A DNA stretch of 64,000 nucleotides, taken from Strigamia acuminata. Lineage: Eukaryota > Arthropoda > Chilopoda > Geophilomorpha > Linotaeniidae. The DNA is taken from the NCBI GenBank assembly GCA_949358305.1, contig OX442315.1:34932427-34996426 (forward strand). Direction: 5' to 3'. Of this stretch, positions 24,101 through 39,100 are shown piece after piece. Every line of letters starts with the position of its first letter. Positions within the stretch are counted from its first letter, which is position 1. The position numbers and the translations under genes were made by a program. The notes under the pieces were generated by a model. That model was not told the origin of the DNA and made no database searches. It saw only the letters and a program-made list of their open reading frames with translations.

Positions 24101-27100
24101 TTTTTGGGCCTAAAATTCAATTTTGAGCCTCACTTATCATTCAATCTACGTACCTATGACTGTGATGTGTTTGATCGGGACAACAAAACAATCGCCATTT
24201 GCAATGGGCGGAGCTAACAATATAGTGTTCTCAATTCTGATTGGCTGCGCTATATTTTAATTTAGTGTTGAAAACGATACACTAAAGATTTTTCCCTTAC
24301 AATATGCCACTAAAATAGTGTAACGTAGAGAAAAATAAGGGAAAAATGCATCCCGCAAACTTTCTAATATTTATTTAGTGGTAAATTAAGGGAAAGTAGG
24401 TTTTTTTTTTTTTAATTTGATCTCGTTTAAAATGCGCACTGCCACCAAAAACAATAAATTGGTCGCCATTATTTACTCGCGGTCAATTAATAATTCAAAG
24501 CAATTTTAGGCTGGATGTTCGCACGAGTAGCAAATGGAATGCGCAGGTTGAATTTGGCATTAAGATTCTGGGCACATACTATAATAAGTTGGCCACAGCT
24601 GGGTGTTCTTACGCCCTCTCGCTACCAAAGGCTAGACAAGCAACAAGGAGGGCAACAAACATTAACCATTGTGACCAGAACTCAAACCATTGGGAATTTG
24701 AGACCAACACAACGAATAAAACACTTTTTTCCTTCCACCGTTCATCCCGTGTAGTACTGCACAAGTTACTCATTCAGTTTAGTCGTTGGGGGGTGATTGT
24801 AGCACATGCCACTGCATGAACAACAATGAAATATTCAAATATCACTATTGTATACGAGATCTAACTCCCACTTTCATCTAAGGGGCCGTCCATAAATGAC
24901 GTAACGCCTTAGGAGGGGGAGGGGGTTTCAAACTTTGTTACGGGTTGTTACGACGGGGGAGAGGGGGGGGGGTTTCTATAATGTTACATAACATTATTGA
25001 AAAATTGAAAATTTTACTTTAATTGCTTCAATTTATTATTATTTTCTTTTGATAAAAAAATTTGCGTTACGTAATTTATGGACGGCTCTGAATATTGACT
25101 TTCTATGTCATGCGATGTTATGTCCATATTCACGCTGCTTGGTTGACACTTGTCACACATAGCTGACCAAATCATGCTGGTTTTAATTGTGCCGTATCGT
25201 AGAATGGGGTGAAGTCAATTGGGAGCTCTCAGTATTAATCACATCGTAGATTTCCAAGTTGATAAACAATTATTACTAGCTGGAGTCTTTTAGTCTGGTT
25301 TATCTTCTTTAAACCACTCTGAATGAATATTTTAGGGGTTGCCTCTTGAACAACCAAAGTTGTTTAAAGGCTGTTTAACTGCAATAAATTTAGATATACT
25401 AGAAAGCGTGTTTTAAATCACAGTTTATGTTTATTCAACGAAATCAAAATTGTACTTAAGGTGAAAGACTAGTGGACTTCCCAACAGATTACATCACAAA
25501 TCAAGCATTCTCATTGGCTGTTCAGCAAACAAGCATGTTCATCAGTGTGAATGATTGCCTACTGTTCCAACATGATTGTGCCCCAACTGATTATGCCCCA
25601 ACTGATTATGCTTGCAGTCTAACAATCAACAATCAGACAATGGCTTGATCATCAATCTCCTAATAGTTGGATAAGAAGAGAAGCTGCTGAAACAGGACCA
25701 CCACAATCGCCTTGTGATTTTTTCCAGTAAAGGAATTTATGATTTTTGGCTGGAGACCAGTGATTTTACTGATTTCAGTGATTTTTGATCCATTAAAACC
25801 AAACATGTGAAATTATTACAAAAATTTAAAGATATTTGTGCATTATTTGTGTGTGTGTACTCAAAACAATTAGAATTAAGAGCCAAAAACAAGTAATTCG
25901 TAGATCAATTTGCAAATCTACATGAAACAATCTTTAATAAAAAACAGGTCAATATATATTCTTGCTAAGCACACTATGGCATTTTTACGCTTTGAATGGG
26001 CGCCCACTGACGTCAGAGCACCAATAGCTCCGCTCCTTCGATTTAAGGAAGTGACGTCATTTTGGCCTAGCGACCAAACCTAATATCTCGTTCAACCTAA
26101 CCTACTGAGCTGTTACAACACATTTGCCTTGGCAGACAACGCCATCTGTCAGTCTAATAATAAACTACAAACTACAACGCTTTTCTTACACAACAGCCCA
26201 GTTATTCATTTTAAATGATGGCTGAGAAGAAGAATATTTTTTGCGACTTTATTATTGTTTTGTACAAAAATTGTATACCAAATGTTGTAACTCTTTTCCA
26301 ACATTTTAATCATTTGGGAGAGTCCATCAGTCTTTAAACCAATCTACAGTTTCGATTGACAAAGTAAACATTCTTTCCACTGTTTCTAAAAAAAAACCTA
26401 TAATGGATTAATGTTTATACATTTTTAAACGACCGGTAAATAAATGGTGGTCCACAACATTCTAACTGAATAGTAATGTATGTCTTTAACAGTTTCAACG
26501 ATAGAAACTAAAAGTCATTGAAACAATGATCGTAAGCAATTTTTATTGTTACCCTTAAATTTCCCACACATGATTTCCTATAAACACAATAGCTGGTAGT
26601 TGTGTAAACACAAGTGTGAATTGGAAAAGATTACGATCCATGGGACTCGTGTGTATTTATAAATGTATAAATTTATACATGTTATCAATTCATTTGTTTC
26701 AATAGAAATATTGATTTATTGAAATATTAATACCCTCACATTAACATCCTAGAGTTAGGTCAATTAAGTTGATTTATTGATTGATGTAATTATCTTGATT
26801 ATGAGTAATGCTTGGGAGTTTTTAGGTCAATTTTTTTCTTTAAATAATGAAGCTAAACCATTGAACAATTTAGCTTCTCTTTTGTCAATATTGCTATGCA
26901 ATTGGTTCCTGGTCACACTGCATTTCTATAGAAATCACAGGACAATATGAAATTCAATTTACCAAATGAACAGATAAATCTGGACATGTAATATCCACAT
27001 TGAATCACAGATAATACTTGCATTTAGTTTTTTTGGAAAAGTGCAAAAATTGTTAACAAAAACTATTGAACCTTGAATGTGGATAATTTGATTTAGTTTT

Positions 27101-30100
27101 TGCAAATTGCTTGATTGCAGCTGTAGCAAGAGGGCTCAGCAGAGTAATTTCCTCGACTGTTTCTTCACTTTACAGCCTATTCCAAGTAGTTGTTGGCTTT
27201 CTTTGTTGTGTTGGCTGTTTTTACCAGCGTTAAATTGACGTCTTTGTTCTCAGAAGTAACCATTTGTTGCTCGATTCAAATTATTTCCATGGAACCAGAC
27301 TTTTGACTCAGTTTGTATACTCAACTATTTGATCATAAGCCGAGAAATTTTGCACCATTTTTAGCTTTCAAAACTGTGAGGGGGAGGTGGGGGGGGGGTT
27401 ATAAATGGGTCAATAAAAGAAAATTACTTGCATTTCAGTGATATGACCAAAACGTGATGGAAAAGCCAAAAAGTAACATGACTATACTCTTGTTCGAGTC
27501 AAGAAGGCCCCTAAATCTCATTGGTCGAGCCATTTTACTGGTGTAGTAATCCAAAAAAATAGACCCAAACACCAGAATTGCATTACAATGTACAGACGTA
27601 CAGACCAAATCCCATCCGAATCCTATGAAAGATTCGAATCTCTGACACGCAGATTCTGATTGTCGTACCCCCTGGATGTACCCCACTCGCCACACAGAAT
27701 TATACAAATACAGTATATGACTTATTAAATATAGTAGAAAAGTTCAGACGTCTACTAATGTAACAATCATCAATCGGTACAACATCTGCATTCAGTGAGC
27801 CACTAGGGACCTGCATAAAATCTTTATGCATGTAAAGGGCACCGCAGTCAAAAAAGCTTGAGAACCGCTGTGTTAGGAACAATAGCAGTCGCAATGCGCA
27901 TACAAATCTTAAATATTGTTACGTGGCCAGACTGACTACTGTTTGACCACGTAAATACTTTACTATTAAACTGGGGGTTTGTAATTGCATTAAGTTAAAC
28001 TAGCATTTAACTGTGTTGCTAATAAGAAGGAAATAAAGAGGACTCATTGTATTATTAATAAAATATAACTGTATGTTTATTAAATCATAAATACAATCTG
28101 AAATGAACCAAAGATTAACTTAAAACTAAATCTTATAAAACTATCTTAAATCTAGTAAGCATGAATAACTTTGGTGGGTGAAGAACCTCAAGATGCCGCG
28201 GCAGTACCTGCCCGACAACCTCTCGGAATGAAAGCTCGGAATGAACTGACGTTTCAGTTCTCCTCATCAGCCAAGTAAACTTGGGTGATTCTACTATTAC
28301 TTAATGGGTAAATTAATGAGATCATTCGCTTAAGGCGAACTCTAGTGAGGGTTTACAGCAATAATATACACTACATTCACACTACATTCAATGTGAATGA
28401 AAATGAAAACAATAACAAAATTAAGAAAAACAATATCAACTTCAAATAATAAAAAAATAATGTCTCTGCTCGCTCCAGTACACCTGGGCTCACATCATTG
28501 ACGAATAATACAAAATAAATAATACACAAAAAAAATAATTTCACACAACTCTTAATGTCCGATTAAGGCTGGTTTTCCTCCTTTTCGAATGGGATCAACT
28601 TCTCGTGTAAGATCTCGTACACTATTCGCTGGCGCAAATCGATCGGATGGCCATGGCGCATGTTGTCCCTGTCTTCAATATATCGGCGGGCAAAATATAA
28701 GATAGTGGGCCCGCAGCTGTCGCCGTCAAGCTGTTGCATACGGGGCGGGTCCCACTTCTCATAGCCCCGTGGAAAAACCATTCCAGCCCCGACAATACAA
28801 TTATGCACTCGCTCCCAAGCAGGGCAACTGAAAGTCAGAACCCCACTCGGATCGTAGAGCGTTACCTGTGTTGGAAATTTGGTCCAATCGACCACAAACA
28901 ATTGCCAGTGATCGATTTCCGGTATAGGAAAAATCCAAATTGACTTCCCATAATGGTCATGGGTTTTCTTCATCCATCTCCATGCTTCTGGAAACCGCTC
29001 GGCGTCTAGTATCATTTCGACAAAGTCGACTCTGACTGCCCATACTCGTTCATTAAATTTTGCGAGCATTCGCAAATAATGATCAATCACACTTGGATGA
29101 ACCCAAGCCCTTTCACCTGGCGCAAGGTGTCCAAGAGACGCCATTTCCCTATTGGTTATAATTATGGACGGGTCATCTGACATAGTAATCGCTGTTTCAT
29201 GCTTTGGTCGATAACTAAAAGCTACCGTTGCTTCCAACGCCTCCATCTGTTGATCTCCTTGTAAACGAACGCGATAGAGTATCAGTTGTTTTGGCAAAAT
29301 TACACAAGGGTCTTCTTTATACTCGCGCCGCCCGAGCGCTTTCGCACGCTGGATATTGCGTCTGATCTTGGCCTCATACTGAAGCAATTTATCTGCCGCA
29401 CGAAACCATGCTTCAAAAACCAACCGTCCATCAAGGCCTTTCAGACCTTTTTTCCTCACTTCCTCGGTCATACAGCGCTGCTCGACTCTAAGTTCTCCAA
29501 GACGCTTCTCATTTCGGGTTACTGTCTTCTCAGCCTGCTTCTTGATGACTTGAAGTCCCTTTTTCGTGAATGCGCGCTTTTCCGCTGTATCCGCCATTCT
29601 TCTCCTTTGCTCACAGCGTTTTCGGCGCTCAATCTTGCTAAGTTGTTTCGGCGTCAAGGGCTTGTCATAAACTTTCGGCCGCGCACCGAGTTCTTTACGT
29701 TCGGAGAATGGTCGCTTAAATGTTACCAGTTCGGACAACGGTTTAATGGGAACAGTTGCAATGTCTTCCTCCTCAGCCAAGACATCCAAGTGTTCCAACT
29801 CCGACTGCCTGTCATATAAGTCAAACATCTGGGTCGAAACTCCCGAACACACGGAAATATTGTCGTCTTCGTCTGAGCTGTCTTTTACGTCCATCCGACT
29901 AAATTTTCCCGTCATATCGTCCATTCAAGTCTAATATGTGCAAAAATAAATTAAATTCATTAATTACAATTGATTAATGGCCAATACAATTCATGTTCAC
30001 AATCAATTTGTCTAAATTTCGTTAAACTTTTAACTTTATACAATATTCAAATTATTTCATCTAAACCAATTAAATATTCATAGCTATTTCTATTAAATTT

Positions 30101-33100
30101 CAAAATTAAATGTCAAGTTAACATTTCAAAAATGTGCGAAGTTCTCTTTATTCGCTGGAAAAATGGCGATAGATTCGTTCCGTTCTGTTCACTTTCGGCA
30201 CTTTTATTAATATTATCCAAAACTGGAGAAAAATGTCTCAAAATTGTTCAAATCAACTAGTAAATTCGAGTTATTCTTGGTTCACTGCAAATAACTTGCG
30301 TTCACTTAAAGAAAAGCTAGTAAAATGCAGTGTAATCTTGGCGTGGTTGCGATCTAAGTCGTCGTGACCGGAAATCACTTTCAGCAGGACGTCGCGCATG
30401 CGTATCGGCGCCAACAGCATTTGCGACACCTGGTGATGGTTTCTGCAACCGATTCTTCTTGCTTTCGTCTGGCGACGATTTTAGCAACTGATTTCGCTGT
30501 TCTAACTCAACTTCCTTTTTCACTCGACGTGCCTCAATTTCTTTCGGCCCGTAAATTGCCTTCAATCGCTCTCTTTCAGTTAGAACCGGCGAATCCGACG
30601 TTTTATCTCCGGATTCAAAGAAATTCCTCAACGAAATTTGATCATCATCATCAATAAACCTTTCCTTCGCTCCTACTTTAGGCCTATCTCGCGGATCATC
30701 GTCCTTCTTCACAATTTCCGCATTTTGATCGTCTTTTTGCGAACTTCCTTGCACTTCATCAGAAAATGTTACTTTCTTTGGTGGTAAATCCTGCAGAATA
30801 GTTTCTGGAATTTCCTCTCTCGGCTTGTATGGTTTTAAACGCTCAACATTGACAATACTAGTTTTCTTTCCTGATGAATTCCTCACTTCATAATCGTTTG
30901 GCGCTGTGCGTCTAACTATCTCATATGGTCCAGAAAATGGTGGCAGGAGTTTTTCGCTTAACCCTACTTTCCTATTTGGGGTTTTCAAGTAAACTAGTTC
31001 TCCTGGTTCGAATTCAACCACAATTCTGTCCAAATCAAATCTTCTCTTGCTCCTCTCACTCTGCCATTCTAATCTTTCGTTGGCGATTTTCCGCATCTCC
31101 CGCATAAATCTAGAAGTGCGAAGAGTGAATTCCTTTCGAGGAAGGTTCAAGTTCACATCCACACTCAAATCAACTTCATAACCTTTCAACAAATAATATG
31201 GGGTATATCCAGTTGTTTCATGGACTGCTGAATTATAGGAGAAAATGACAAATGGTAAAAATTCATCCCAATCTGTGTGATCTTTATTAGTATAACATGT
31301 CAACATTTTGGCAAATGTTGCATTAAATCTTTCCGTTAATCCGTTGGTCCTTGGATGGTACCCGGAAGTAGATTTGTGCTGGGATTTAAACAGTGCTGAT
31401 ACTTCATTGATCATTTCGTTCCTGTACTCTGTCCCCTTATCGCTGAGTATCTCGCGTGGACTTCCCTCTTTGAGCATCACCTCGAATACAAGAGTTTTCG
31501 CTGCTTCCAACGCTGTACATGCTGGAGCCGCTCTGGCGATGACTGCACGCGACAAGTAATCAGTGATAACAAAAACATATTTATTTCCACTATTTGAAAC
31601 TGGAAAGCTTCCTAACGTGTCTATACCAATCCTCTCAAACGGTCTTGAAATCGTCGACCAAGGTTGTAATAAACCTTTTTGTGGAGTGGTCATTGACTTA
31701 CTTCCTGCGCAATGTGGACAACTGAGAACGTAATTCCTTACGTCCCTGTATATCCTCGGCCAAAAGAATCTTACTCTAATTCTTTTCCACGTCTTATTTA
31801 GGCCGAGATGAGCACCTACGAGCCCGTCATGCATTTCTTCTAACACTTGCTTACGTAAATGCTGCGGTACTACTAAAAGGTTTCCTTCCATGTTTAGAGA
31901 ATTGTAACTTTTCTTTCTAAACAACGTGTTATCCAGGAGAACGAACTGTTTTAAAGGACGTTTCCTGTTTCTTGGAAGTTGCTCAATGTTCTTCATTGCG
32001 GTGATGATCTCCAAAATTTTCTCGTCCTTACGCTGTTCTACAGGTAAGTTGAGTTTTTCGAGAAGTAGTAAGGGAACAATTTCTTTTTCTTCCTCACCAA
32101 TCTCTTCTTGGATTCGGCTAAGAGCATCTGCGTCCGTGTGCTTCTTGCCTGACTTATGCATCACATCGTAGTCGTAATCTACCAGTTGTAAACTCCACCT
32201 GGCCAACCTACCGTTGGGATTTTTCACCTTATTCAGCCATTGTAACGCAGAATGGTCTGTCACAATTGTAAATTTCCTACCGTAAAGATATGGTCTGTAC
32301 TTGTTAATGCCGAATATTATGGCTAAACATTCTCTTTCCGTAGCTGTGTAATTTTGTTCCGCTGTACTTAACAATCGACTGGCGTAACAAATCACATGTT
32401 CTTGCTTGTTAATACGCTGCTTCAAAATTGCACCAAGCCCATAAGCACTTGCATCCGTAGATACAATGAATGGCTCTGCAAAATTTGGATGTGCCAATAC
32501 TGGTACCGTAACTAAAGCTGTCCGTAAGGCCTTAAACGCTGTTTCCTGTGGTGGTCCCCAATCAAAAGCTTCATCTTTGCGAGTTAAGTTGGCTAAGGGC
32601 TTAGATACGTCCGCAAATCCTGGAATAAACTTTCGATAATACGAACATAAACCCAAAAACCCTCTCAACTGCTTCAAATTTGTTGGTTTTGGAAATTTAG
32701 CTACACTTTCCAAATTACGTGGATCAGGTGACACTCCATCAGAATCAACTATGTGGCCTAAATATTTGATGGTATTAGTACCAAACGTACATTTGCTAAG
32801 TTTAACCTTTAAGTTTGCCAACCGCAGCTTACTGAAGACAGCATCGAGATCCTGAAGATGCTGGTCAAAAGTCTTCGAGAAGATTATAAGGTCGTCAATA
32901 TAAGCTATACAGACCTTGCCAAGAAGATTACCAAGCACCTTGTTCATCAATTTCTGAAACGCAGCTGGGCTATTACATAATCCCATTCCTAGGACGTTAA
33001 ACTCAAAATGTCCGCTTGAAGTGGTAAACGCTGTTTTTTCACGATCTTGTTCATCTATTTCGACTTGATAATATCCTTGAATAAGATCCATCATCGAAAA

Positions 33101-36100
33101 ATACTGGGCCCCTGCCAGTTGGTCCAATGTATCGTCAATTCTGGGCAGTGGGTATACCATTTTCTTTGTGATCGCGTTTAACCTCCTCCAATCGACACAA
33201 AATCTCCATTTACCGTCTCTTTTCTTGATGAGAAGTACTGGTGCACTCCATGGACTTTCTGACTCTCTAATGACTCCCATCTCAAGCAACTTTCTGGTCT
33301 CTTCTGCCTCTACTTCTTTTTCTGCGATTGAACGTCTATAAGGCTGCAAATGTATTGGATCATGGTCCCCCGTATCAATTTTGTGTTTAAATGTTGTTAC
33401 TCTACCTAAGTCTTTGTCTGTGGCTGCAAATCTATCCTGATTCCTTTGAAGTAACTGCTTCATCTGCTCTTGTTGGCTTTTGTTCATCTTATCTTTAGCA
33501 ATCGAGGAGTCAAAGTCAAAGCAATGCACTTGCTTTTCATCTGTCAACTCAACCGCTTTGGTTGAGGAGTCAGTGCAATACACTTGCTTTTCATCCAACA
33601 ACCCAATCTCGATAATGTAATACGCCTTACCAATTGCAGATTTCTCCTTCAGAAAGACTGATTTGTTTGTTGGATTAGCCACACGCAGAACTCCTTTACC
33701 ATACTCAAAATTTGTTAATGTTTTACAACACAAAATTCCAAACCTATCTATTACATTTCCTAGAGGTTCCATAAACATTTCTGTGGTTAATTTTGTATTT
33801 AAATAAACTGGTATAACGCATTCATGCATTGGTGGAATTGAGATATTCTTCATTACTCTGGCAACATAACTCTGGTCCGAAAATGATCTATTTATTGGAA
33901 AAACTGCTTCTTCTACTCCACTATCATTGTTCCGGCCCACAAAGATTTTTTGTAAATCATAATCGACGACAGTTCTCGTTGACCTCATGAATGGATCCCC
34001 CAATAAAAGCTGATGATGAAATCCTGACACTATTAACACTTCCACTCTATAGGTCAGTTTTCCAATTGCAATGTTCATTTTTGTTTTACCCACTGGAACT
34101 ACCAAATCCTTTCCTATCCCACGTAGCCTAATGTTAGGGCTGGGTGAATAATCCAATTGAAGAGCTATTGCAACTTCTTCGCTTAGCAGGTTTCGTTTGG
34201 CTCCAGTGTCCATTACCGCTTTTATTTCCATTTCTTTTACAATTACTGGGATCTCCAACAATGATTCTGATACCTGAACGTCAATTATAATTATCTTACT
34301 CTTCTTCTTTTGTCTTTTCCTTTTCTTTGGGTGGCAACAATTTCTCTGTGGCCGTTCAACTAGTTTTTCGAATTTTGGGCCTTCGTTTGTGCCTGAGGAT
34401 TAGGGTTTCCATCTTGCTGTTCACCTCTTCTCCTCTTTTTATTCCACTTCCAGCTGTTACTTCCACCTCTTTCCTGTTGCTGTTGTTGCTGTTGTTGTTG
34501 CCTGGGTGGATTGTAAAACTCACAGCTGAAATGATGATAACATCCGCATGAACGGTTATTAGAATTATTACTATTGTTAGTATTATAATTATTGTAATTA
34601 GGGTTAAAGCCTTGTCTACTGCCTCTACTTCTACCTCCTTGATTATACTGTCCCCTATTCCTTATTGGCGCATACCACTGATTTTGTATCAGTATCGACT
34701 CTTCATCCAGCAAATCCACTGACTCTGCCTCTAACAATCGCCGCTTTAAATCAGCGACTTCAGCTATTAACTCAGCGTGGGTTGGTTGGGTCCCCACGGT
34801 TCCACTCAGTTTACCTGCTGTTACCGGGATCACCTTCTCATCCACGATTTTTTTAAACGCTGCAAGTAGAACATCTGCTGGGTCTTTTACTTTATGACTT
34901 TCGAATAACTTAATTCTCTCTTCCATATCCGCCAAAGTCTTCGGGAATACAGTAATCAACATCTTTTGCATTTCCGGCTTCAATCCTTGAAAAATATAAT
35001 TAATCTTCAAATTCTCAGGTAATTCTGGTCGCGCATAAGCACATTCGGCCAAGACCTTCTTCATAAATGCATCGGCTTTACCATCTGAATGCCTCATAAA
35101 ATGAAGAGTGTTCAATACATTTTCCTGGCTTTTCCTGAACTTCTTTTCGATTTGTGGCTTCCATTCTGTCCAAGTCCAGGTTGGATTCGTTTTATATTGT
35201 TCCACAAACCATGCCAGTCCGTCAGTCTTAAGGGCTAACGGCAATTGTTTCACTCGTTCATCATCTGATGCTATTGTAGCTTCATAAGCCACAAGCCATT
35301 GGTCAATGTTACCTTTTTCCGTATCATAACAAACAACTTCGCGCTTTTGTATCAAAATACCCTTGAGAAGATCAGTTAAAACTGTTGTTGGATCCGCCAT
35401 CTTGGATACAGTTCCTTTTGATGTGGATTCCTTTAATTTTACTGGCGTTAACAATTCAAATACTGATTGAAAAGACTTTGATTGCGCAAATTTTAATGGG
35501 GTTGCAAAAACAAGTTTATCATCCAATGTGGAAGTATTTTGCTCAACCTCCTTTATTCCAGGTTCCGACTGTGAAGTTGTTTTCCTTTTTCTAACCGCTA
35601 CTTTGGAATCATCCACTGTGCTTACTAATTCTCTTTCTAATTCTTGATTCTTTAAGTCCAGTAGATTATCCACTTGCGCCTGTGATAACTTAACTGGCTG
35701 ATCCACTGTTAAGCCTTTAATTATACCTTCACTTTATTCACAGAACGCTCTTAACAACTCACAACTTTTACTAACCCTGAAATAAACTTATGCACAATTA
35801 ATTATCACAATTAGTCACTAATTCAAAATAAATTTCAATAACAAAAAAAAATTATTATTATTTCCTGAAAAATAATCAAAATTAATCATCAAAATCAACA
35901 TAAACTTCTACATAAACCAAAAAGAAAACATTTCCTATAATTGAATCATTATTAATATAAGTTTTATCATTAAACAAACATTGAATATTCACCACTCTTA
36001 ACCTCCAAAACAACCTCATTTTATTATATAAATTCAACTTGGGTAAATATCTTTAATAAATTCCAATATGTAAATCTTATTAGTGCACTATAATTAAATA

Positions 36101-39100
36101 TTCAACTTCAATTGACTTTAAAAGAAAGTTTTCACAATGAGTCACCTTTCAATCTTATCACTCATGCAAATGAGTTTGCAACTTTTCAAAATTTTATATG
36201 AGTTTCACTTGAATTTTACTGAATTTTAATGCAAATTTGTACGAATTTCAAATGGATCTTCTAATTTTAGCAAATAACTGGCCAATTTCACTTTACTTTT
36301 ACTACTTTTCACTACTTTTAGCCAATTAATGGGTCTCAAATAGAAAGAACCGCAATCTCCACCACTTTGTTACGTGGCCAGACTGACTACTGTTTGACCA
36401 CGTAAATACTTTACTATTAAACTGGGGGTTTGTAATTGCATTAAGTTAAACTAGCATTTAACTGTGTTGCTAATAAGAAGGAAATAAAGAGGACTCATTG
36501 TATTATTAATAAAATATAACTGTATGTTTATTAAATCATAAATACAATCTGAAATGAACCAAAGATTAACTTAAAACTAAATCTTATAAAACTATCTTAA
36601 ATCTAGTAAGCATGAATAACTTTGGTGGGTGAAGAACCTCAAGATGCCGCGGCAGTACCTGCCCGACAACCTCTCGGAATGAAAGCTCGGAATGAACTGA
36701 CGTTTCAGTTCTCCTCATCAGCCAAGTAAACTTGGGTGATTCTACTATTACTTAATGGGTAAATTAATGAGATCATTCGCTTAAGGCGAACTCTAGTGAG
36801 GGTTTACAGCATTAATTCGAATCGTTTAGTTACGGAAGCGAGGTGGCGACAACTGGTTCACAGTGCGCTCGTCAACCTCGTAACAATATCAAAAAGAGTA
36901 AGTCTAACGAATGTTAACCAGAAAACCAGTCTTGTTGCAGTTCCCGTAAAGCCCCGAATTGTGGCAGTTTTTAGACATTAAACGCCCGGTCCAATTAAGT
37001 GCCGGGTGAAAAGCATTGGCCAAAATGAAAAAAATTCATTATAGTGGAAGAATTGGCTAAAATCCCTGTGAAAATAAGGTATTTTTTGAATTTTGGACAC
37101 GTTTATTCTGTTTTGGGGAATTCCTTGGGATTTTAGCCAATTTTTCTCGCTTTTTTGGATTATGCGCCAAGTCAAAATAATCGCCCGAGTTGAAATAGGC
37201 AACTGAGGGGTCGGCACTAGGGTTTCTCCAAATCGGGACTTTTGGTAAAACGGGTATTTCGGTATTCAATATTCAAAAAACCGGTAAACTCTGATTTTTC
37301 GGTAATAAAGTAAATTAAAATAGCTACAATTTAAATATTTTTTTCATTTTAATCGTAATGTTTTAATTGTAATTTTTGTTTATTTTTTTTTAAATATTAT
37401 TTTGAATGGGTTGTAGCAGTTTGATGAATGTGGGGTTGATATGTTATCAGGTGGTGGTTTTATTAGTTGAAATTGAATTTTTTTTTTTAAATTGATAAAT
37501 TGAGAGTTTATAAGATTTTTAAGTTAAGAAATTCGATAAACTCACATTTTTAAGTGAAAAAATCATTTAATAAAAACTGCATTTCAAGCTGTTTGCCATG
37601 ACATTTATTAAGTCTTTTCTTATAAAATATTGCAAGTTGCCAAATGTTTCCCTTGTAAACAGATGTAAAACTAAATCAAAGGCTTTCAGTATTGTAAAAC
37701 AGACATTTTGTGTCATCCGACATGAAATCACTTTCCACTGGAAATTAGAATGTCAATCCTCAGCGGGAATTGAATTTCCATAACACGGAGACCTCAAGTG
37801 TACCACCTTATCACATTTTTTTTCATGGCTGTCATTTATCACTTTGATAATTGCATTATTTTGTCAAACGTAGCTCAATGTAGCAACAAAAAAAAATTTC
37901 TCCTACAAACTGCTTCGAGTTGCTGTTGAGCTACCTACCTTGTTTTTGCAGGGTTTAGACATAAGCCAAACCCTAAATCTTGCCGCAAACCCCAAAATCA
38001 ATATTTTTAAATTACCAACCGCATTTGTTGTATCAACATTGGATTTTGGTTACATTATTGAAATAATGTTTGGTATTCAGTATACTCATCATAAAATTTC
38101 ACCAATGGCTAATTTTTAAGCGCGGTTGAGCGGATTTACCATAAATAAGGAAATGGCGTCCGGGGCTCGTTCATTTTATCGAACCACCAGGTATTGATGG
38201 TTGTTTCAGTGGCATAGCCAGGGGGTTCATGGGTGCATCTATTTGCACCCTCCTTGAAAGGTGTCATAGAAAATTTTTATTTAGGTGCAACTGGTAGTGT
38301 AAATGTCAAGTTAAACGACCCAATTTTCGAGTTTAAAATAAATTTCAGTGTAAATTTCAGTGTAAGTTCAAGCGTAAATAAATTGGCACATGAAAAATAT
38401 GTAAAAATCAGAATAAGGGGTTTCATTAAAAGGATGTACATCATTTTAGCGACACACCATTTTAGCGACCATGTCATTTTAGCGACACAAAAACCTAGGT
38501 TTAATTCCGCAAACCTAACCTTACTGGTTTTTTGATGAAAACCACTTTTTTGAGCCGGCTTGTCGCTAAAACCTAGGTTTTTGTGTCGCGAAAATGACAT
38601 GTTCGCTAAAATGGGACTTTTTGGGTAAAAATCGCTAAAATGAGCGTCGCTAAAATGACTATAACCGTTCATTAAATGAGCGATTAGTTGATTACTTTGA
38701 TTACTTTAGTTAGTCGATTACTTGATGTGTCATGTGACTGGATTCAACCAATTCATAGAATAATCATTTCATCAAATATGAAAAAAACTAAAAATGGCGT
38801 TTTTGGGTCCTAAATTTGCAAGATTTTATACGACGCACTACAAGTGCAGGCTGTTATTAAACGTATGTAACGTTTAATCATTTCAATAAATTTTAAATGG
38901 GCTGAAGTAGGCACTATTGGAACCCTGTCCTTTATCAATAATTGTATCCCTTTGACTGGGCTACAATGCGTGTAGAGACACTTCTAACTGGTAGTGACAT
39001 GCTGCAGTGGAAATGCGCATGCTCATCTCATGTGAAGCGGACCAAATTGTAATTGTACATTTCAAAGCTGTGAGGTGTTCAGCCCCGGTTGTCTTGCCAA

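Larger units (their letters stand above)
27917..36811 (-). mobile_element. Ty3/Gypsy LTR retrotransposon A with a Ulp1-type protease ORF (8,895 bp)
   Basis: Two 444-bp LTRs that read as identical flank, in minus orientation, gag (35706-34360), pol (34261-30317 plus an open -1 upstream extension) and a third ORF (29924-28563) for a C48 cysteine protease. All ORFs are uninterrupted, which implies recent insertion. The expected target-site duplication is not visible (flanks AATAT and TTAAT), and no polypurine tract precedes the 3' LTR. Confidence 0.92.

Noticed and set aside
28563-29924. Envelope gene in element A
   Set aside because: No signal peptide, membrane segment or cleavage site; instead the catalytic residues of a C48 protease are present.
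28734-29934. Plus-strand ORFs opposite the Ulp1 gene
   Set aside because: They are antisense shadows of the protease ORF without domains of their own.
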